Below are positions 15,065 to 17,495 of a DNA stretch of 17,495 bases, one piece after another. The notes below the pieces were generated by a model. The model was not told the origin of the DNA. It did no database searches and worked only from the letters and a program-made list of their open reading frames with translations. Source of the stretch: an uncultured Clostridia bacterium (GTDB taxonomy: Bacteria; Bacillota; Clostridia; TANB77; CAG-508); NCBI GenBank assembly GCA_948976265.1, contig CARFUA010000008.1, positions 68,960 through 86,454 of the forward strand, in the 5' to 3' direction. The translations under genes and the position numbers were made by a program. Each line of letters begins with the position of its first letter. The stretch's first letter is position 1.

Positions 15065-15391
15065 TTATTTTTTAAATGTAATTTCTTGACACCAGAAATC
15101 TTTGACTTTCTTAAAGTCCACATCCTGACACCAGAAATTTTTCACTTCCTTAAAATCAACATCTTGACACCAAAAGTCTTTCACACCAGATAAATCAATT
15201 TCTTGATAAAAGAAATTTCTCACTTCTGGAAATTCTATTTCTTGAAATAAAAAGTTATGTACTTCTGTTAAAACCTTTTCTTGCTTTTGTGTTAATTCTA
15301 AACGGAAAAAATTCTTTAACTTATTTAAAGTTCCATATTGTGTTGGTAAATTTGTTCCCACTGTATTATCTTTTAAATTATATTCTTTCAT
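15065..15391 (-). CDS. Small protein with five 13-residue tandem repeats
   Basis: The protein has 108 residues and no recognised function. The first 43 residues are non-repetitive (MKEYNLKDNTVGTNLPTQYG, then TQKQEKVLTE). The rest is five uninterrupted 13-residue units at 44-56, 57-69, 70-82, 83-95 and 96-108. The last three share VKxFWCQ-D/E-V/I-x-FKx; for example the fourth is VKNFWCQDVDFKK. LKNFFRLELTQKQ (25-37) may be a degenerate sixth unit. The Trp-Cys-Gln core is nearly fixed in the last three copies and degenerate in the first two, suggesting stepwise duplication from the C-terminal side. No signal peptide or membrane segment is seen. The ATG at 15391 is chosen because AGGAGG lies six bases upstream; an earlier ATG at 15424 would have only a three-base leader from the predicted transcription start. 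It is downstream of mtaB and upstream of the 44-residue gene. Confidence 0.7.
   Translation of the reverse strand: MKEYNLKDNTVGTNLPTQYGTLNKLKNFFRLELTQKQEKVLTEVHNFLFQEIEFPEVRNFFYQEIDLSGVKDFWCQDVDFKEVKNFWCQDVDFKKVKDFWCQEITFKK
15068..15262 (-). repeat. Five in-frame 39-base tandem repeats
   Basis: The DNA repeats every 39 bases. On the plus strand GACACCA starts at 15088, 15127 and 15166, exactly 39 apart. These correspond to the three best-conserved protein units. The two upstream units are diverged at the DNA level. Confidence 0.8.
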
Positions 15392-15433
15392 TCTATTCCT
15401 CCTTGGTAACCATTCCATATTCAACTTAGTGTT

Positions 15434-15462
15434 ATTCTACACTATAACTTCAAATAAATCAA
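15434..15462 (-). promoter_or_regulatory. Promoter of the repeat-protein gene
   Basis: TTGATT (15462-15457), a 17-base spacer and TAGAAT (15439-15434). The predicted start near 15427 supports translation from 15391. No terminator is visible between mtaB and this promoter, so mtaB read-through may add to expression. Confidence 0.6.
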
Positions 15463-15495
15463 TACTTTTTATATTAAGTTTCTATTACAAAAGCA

Positions 15496-16797
15496 TTACA
15501 TTTTTGTTACATTTTTGACAATTAATTCCTCTTTTGTCCCTCCTTCGACAATTCCCTTTACAAATTCATTAATACCATTCTGGTTTCCTTGCCATTTGAC
15601 AAACAGATAATTCCCTGTATGCCCCTTATAAAACTGTCCTTCTTTTTCCTCTACCAGAACCTCAACCTGTTTTCCCATCCATTTTTGATGATACCATTGC
15701 TGATTTTCTTCTGATAACTGAATTAGTTTTTTACTTCTTTCTTCTTTTTTTTCATTTGGTACTTGATTTTCTAGCAATGCAGCTTTCGTCCCTGAACGCA
15801 CAGAATATTTGAATACATGCATCTTATAAAATTTTATTTTCTTCAAAAACGCATATGTTTCAGCAAACTCTTCTTCTGTTTCTCCTGGAAACCCAACAAT
15901 AATATCCGTTGTTAATATCACATCTTTATACGTTTTCCTCAAATTTTGAACAATCTGTTCAAATTGTTTTATCGAATACCTTCGATTCATCCTTTCCAGC
16001 GTTTTATCACAACCACTTTGTAAAGACAAATGAAAATGATGACAAATTTTATCTAATTTTTCAAGTCTTTCCAAAAATGCCTCATTCATCAATAATGGCT
16101 CCATTGAACCCAAACGAATTCTTTCGATTCCTTCAATTTTTTCAATCGCTTCCAATAAATCAATTAATTGATAATTCTCTTTAAAATCTTTTCCATACGA
16201 TGCCACATGAATCCCTGTCATCACAACTTCTTTGATTCCTCTTCCCGCAATGCTCTTTATTTCCTCAATCACTTTTTCTGGCTTTCGACTTCTCACACGA
16301 CCTCTTGCATAAGGAATCAAACAATACGAACAAAATCGGTCACAGCCATCCTGAATTTTGATAACAGCTCTTACCTTTTCTGTATAAGTCACACTTCCAA
16401 AATCGCCATACTCTTTACTTAATAATACCTCTTCCAAGTCCACTTTTTGACCATTTTGTAAATACTCTTCTACATATTCCACAACATTTTTTTTCTCATT
16501 GGTTCCCAAACATAAATCAATTTCTGGCATTTTTTCAATTTCCTTTTTTGCCACTTGAACATAGCATCCAACCGCAACAATCAAAGCATTTTCATTCATT
16601 TCTTTCGCACGACGTAACATCTGCCTTGATTTTCGGTCTGAAATATTGGTCACTGTACAAGTGTTGACAATATAAATATCTGCTATTTCATTAAATTCCA
16701 CGATTTGATAACCATGTTCTATAAACTTTTGAATCATCCCATTTGTTTCATATTGATTAACTTTACAACCAAGCGTATAAAATGCTACTTTTTTCAT
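15496..16797 (-). CDS. mtaB: tRNA (N6-threonylcarbamoyladenosine-C2) methylthiotransferase MtaB
   Basis: This radical SAM enzyme adds a methylthio group at C2 of t6A37 in tRNAs that decode ANN codons, giving ms2t6A. The 433 residues show the methylthiotransferase order. An N-terminal domain carries Cys11, Cys47 and Cys78 for the auxiliary 4Fe-4S cluster (TLGCKVNQYET, VNTCTVTN, VGCYVQ). The radical SAM motif CDRFCSYC has Cys152, Cys156 and Cys159, followed by PYARGRVRSR. A C-terminal TRAM-like RNA-binding domain follows (about 370-433). TLGCKVNQYET at the start is typical of MtaB and differs from the MiaB subgroup. It starts with ATG after GGAGT. The leader contains a terminator-like hairpin downstream of its promoter, suggesting attenuation. 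The gene is complete. Confidence 0.95.
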   Translation of the reverse strand: MKKVAFYTLGCKVNQYETNGMIQKFIEHGYQIVEFNEIADIYIVNTCTVTNISDRKSRQMLRRAKEMNENALIVAVGCYVQVAKKEIEKMPEIDLCLGTNEKKNVVEYVEEYLQNGQKVDLEEVLLSKEYGDFGSVTYTEKVRAVIKIQDGCDRFCSYCLIPYARGRVRSRKPEKVIEEIKSIAGRGIKEVVMTGIHVASYGKDFKENYQLIDLLEAIEKIEGIERIRLGSMEPLLMNEAFLERLEKLDKICHHFHLSLQSGCDKTLERMNRRYSIKQFEQIVQNLRKTYKDVILTTDIIVGFPGETEEEFAETYAFLKKIKFYKMHVFKYSVRSGTKAALLENQVPNEKKEERSKKLIQLSEENQQWYHQKWMGKQVEVLVEEKEGQFYKGHTGNYLFVKWQGNQNGINEFVKGIVEGGTKEELIVKNVTKM

Positions 16798-16815
16798 TGT
16801 TACTCCATTCTAAAT

Positions 16816-16844
16816 AAAAATCTACCTTTTGAAAGGTAGATTTT
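16816..16844 (-). terminator. Terminator-like hairpin in the mtaB leader
   Basis: A perfect 13-pair stem, AAAATCTACCTTT / AAAGGTAGATTTT (16844-16832 and 16829-16817), ends in a T-rich run and lies 19 bases before the mtaB ATG. It could be the terminator of the BspA-like gene, but it also lies downstream of the only good mtaB promoter, so it may act as an attenuator of mtaB. Confidence 0.7.
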
Positions 16845-16894
16845 CGTTCTATTTCTTTAAAACTTACTATTTATTGCACCTTTATATATTATTT

Positions 16895-16923
16895 ATCATA
16901 CCACTTTGGATCCTTAAAGTCAA
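16895..16923 (-). promoter_or_regulatory. Promoter of mtaB
   Basis: TTGACT (16923-16918), a 17-base spacer and TATGAT (16900-16895), minus strand. The predicted start near 16888 gives a leader of about 90 bases that contains the terminator-like hairpin. Confidence 0.7.
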
Positions 16924-16971
16924 GATTTATATAGCAATTTCATACAAACCTAGCGGTCTAAAAAGCAATGA

Positions 16972-17495
16972 TTAACGAGTCGGCTTTATCTCAAATTTCA
17001 GATTAGCATTACTTTCAAACTTTTCTTTCATTGCTTGATTCCTCACCCAGATGACCTCTAAATTCTCACACTGCGAAAACATATTATTCATATCGGTTAC
17101 GTTGCTTATATCAAACGAGCTTAAATCTAATTCTGTTAAACTGCTACAATAAGAAAACATCCTTTCCATATCTGTTACATTGCTCGTATCAAATGAACTT
17201 AAATTTAGATTGCTTAAACTATTACAATAGTTAAACATATAGCTCATATTTGTTACATTACTTGTATCAAATGAACTCAAATCTAAACTGGTTAAATCAT
17301 TACAAGCACTAAACATATAATCCATATTTGTTACATTGCTTGTATTAAATGAGCTTAAGTCCAAACTGGTTAAATTATAACAAGCAGCAAACATTTCTCT
17401 CATACTCGTTACATTACTTGTATCAAATGAACTCAAATCCAAACTGGTTAAATCATTACAAGCACTAAACATATAATCCATATTTGTTACATTGC
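16972..17495 (-). CDS. BspA-like leucine-rich repeat surface protein, C-terminal part
   Basis: The reading frame is open to the right edge, so the N-terminus is outside the window. About 174 residues are visible: consecutive 26-residue repeats of the BspA/DUF285 type with consensus LTSLDLSSFDTSNVTNMxYMFxxC, then a short non-repetitive tail (ENLEVIWVRNQAMKEKFES, ending PTR). There are about six repeats, the later ones more diverged. Members are usually secreted or surface-anchored and bind host or bacterial ligands; signal peptide and anchor cannot be seen here. The tail has no LPXTG motif or membrane anchor, so any anchoring would have to be N-terminal. Two repeat units around 17270-17340 and 17425-17495 are almost identical at the DNA level, 156 bases (two units) apart, which suggests recent duplication. 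Followed by an A/T-rich region with the mtaB promoter. Confidence 0.85.
   Translation of the reverse strand, partial: NVTNMDYMFSACNDLTSLDLSSFDTSNVTSMREMFAACYNLTSLDLSSFNTSNVTNMDYMFSACNDLTSLDLSSFDTSNVTNMSYMFNYCNSLSNLNLSSFDTSNVTDMERMFSYCSSLTELDLSSFDISNVTDMNNMFSQCENLEVIWVRNQAMKEKFESNANLKFEIKPTR

Noticed and set aside
15068..15262. CRISPR array from the 39-base periodic repeats
   Set aside because: The repeats are contiguous with no unique spacers and are in frame within a gene with a ribosome binding site.
17017..17495. Non-coding tandem repeat DNA at the right edge
   Set aside because: The 78-base period translates into canonical BspA-type leucine-rich repeats with an open frame and a proper stop.

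Overview
The window is AT-rich (about 30 % G+C in stretches I counted). Its genes are typical of a low-GC Gram-positive bacterium of the Clostridia type, probably an uncultured gut lineage. Supporting signs are strong AGGAGG ribosome binding sites, sigma-A-type promoters that nearly all have 17-base spacers, a Firmicutes-type PolA without proofreading residues, a SpoVB-type flippase, a YfhO protein, a BspA-like leucine-rich repeat surface protein and a prepilin-like protein starting KKGITLIALVITII. No rRNA, tRNA, CRISPR array, insertion sequence or phage module was seen.

Layout: (a) 1-2490, minus strand: a promoter feeds a disrupted membrane-anchored GH18-like glycosidase (frameshift plus lost C-terminus), then mltG. 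The first 18 codons of a probable CNNM/CorC-type membrane protein follow under their own promoter and run off the left edge. (b) 2696-3840, minus: a single prepilin-like secreted protein with its own promoter and terminator. (c) 4052-5488, plus: a two-gene NfeD-SPFH membrane-microdomain operon ending in a strong terminator. (d) 5505-6751, minus: two unrecognised genes, each with a near-consensus promoter. (e) 6811-8148, plus: a SpoVB/MurJ-like flippase. (f) 8147-16923, minus: mtaB, a small 13-residue-repeat protein, a 44-residue protein, a GltD-like flavoprotein, yfhO and polA. Internal promoters precede mtaB, the repeat gene and the GltD-like gene; the final terminator is shared with the flippase end. 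(g) 16972-17495, minus: the C-terminus of a BspA-like repeat protein that runs off the right edge.

How the genes work together: several envelope functions recur (MltG for glycan chain termination, a cell-wall hydrolase remnant, a lipid-linked precursor flippase, YfhO for polymer glycosylation, SPFH/NfeD, and two surface or secreted proteins), interleaved with housekeeping genes (polA, mtaB). The least ordinary part is 14877-15462. There a protein made mostly of five 13-residue tandem repeats is followed by a 44-residue gene whose ribosome binding site forms the 3' arm of a terminator-like hairpin. A second candidate regulatory element is a terminator-like hairpin in the mtaB leader. A third is an orphan consensus promoter firing straight into the polA terminator. 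Several start codons were moved downstream of the longest possible start because a ribosome binding site or a promoter overlaps the longer version.
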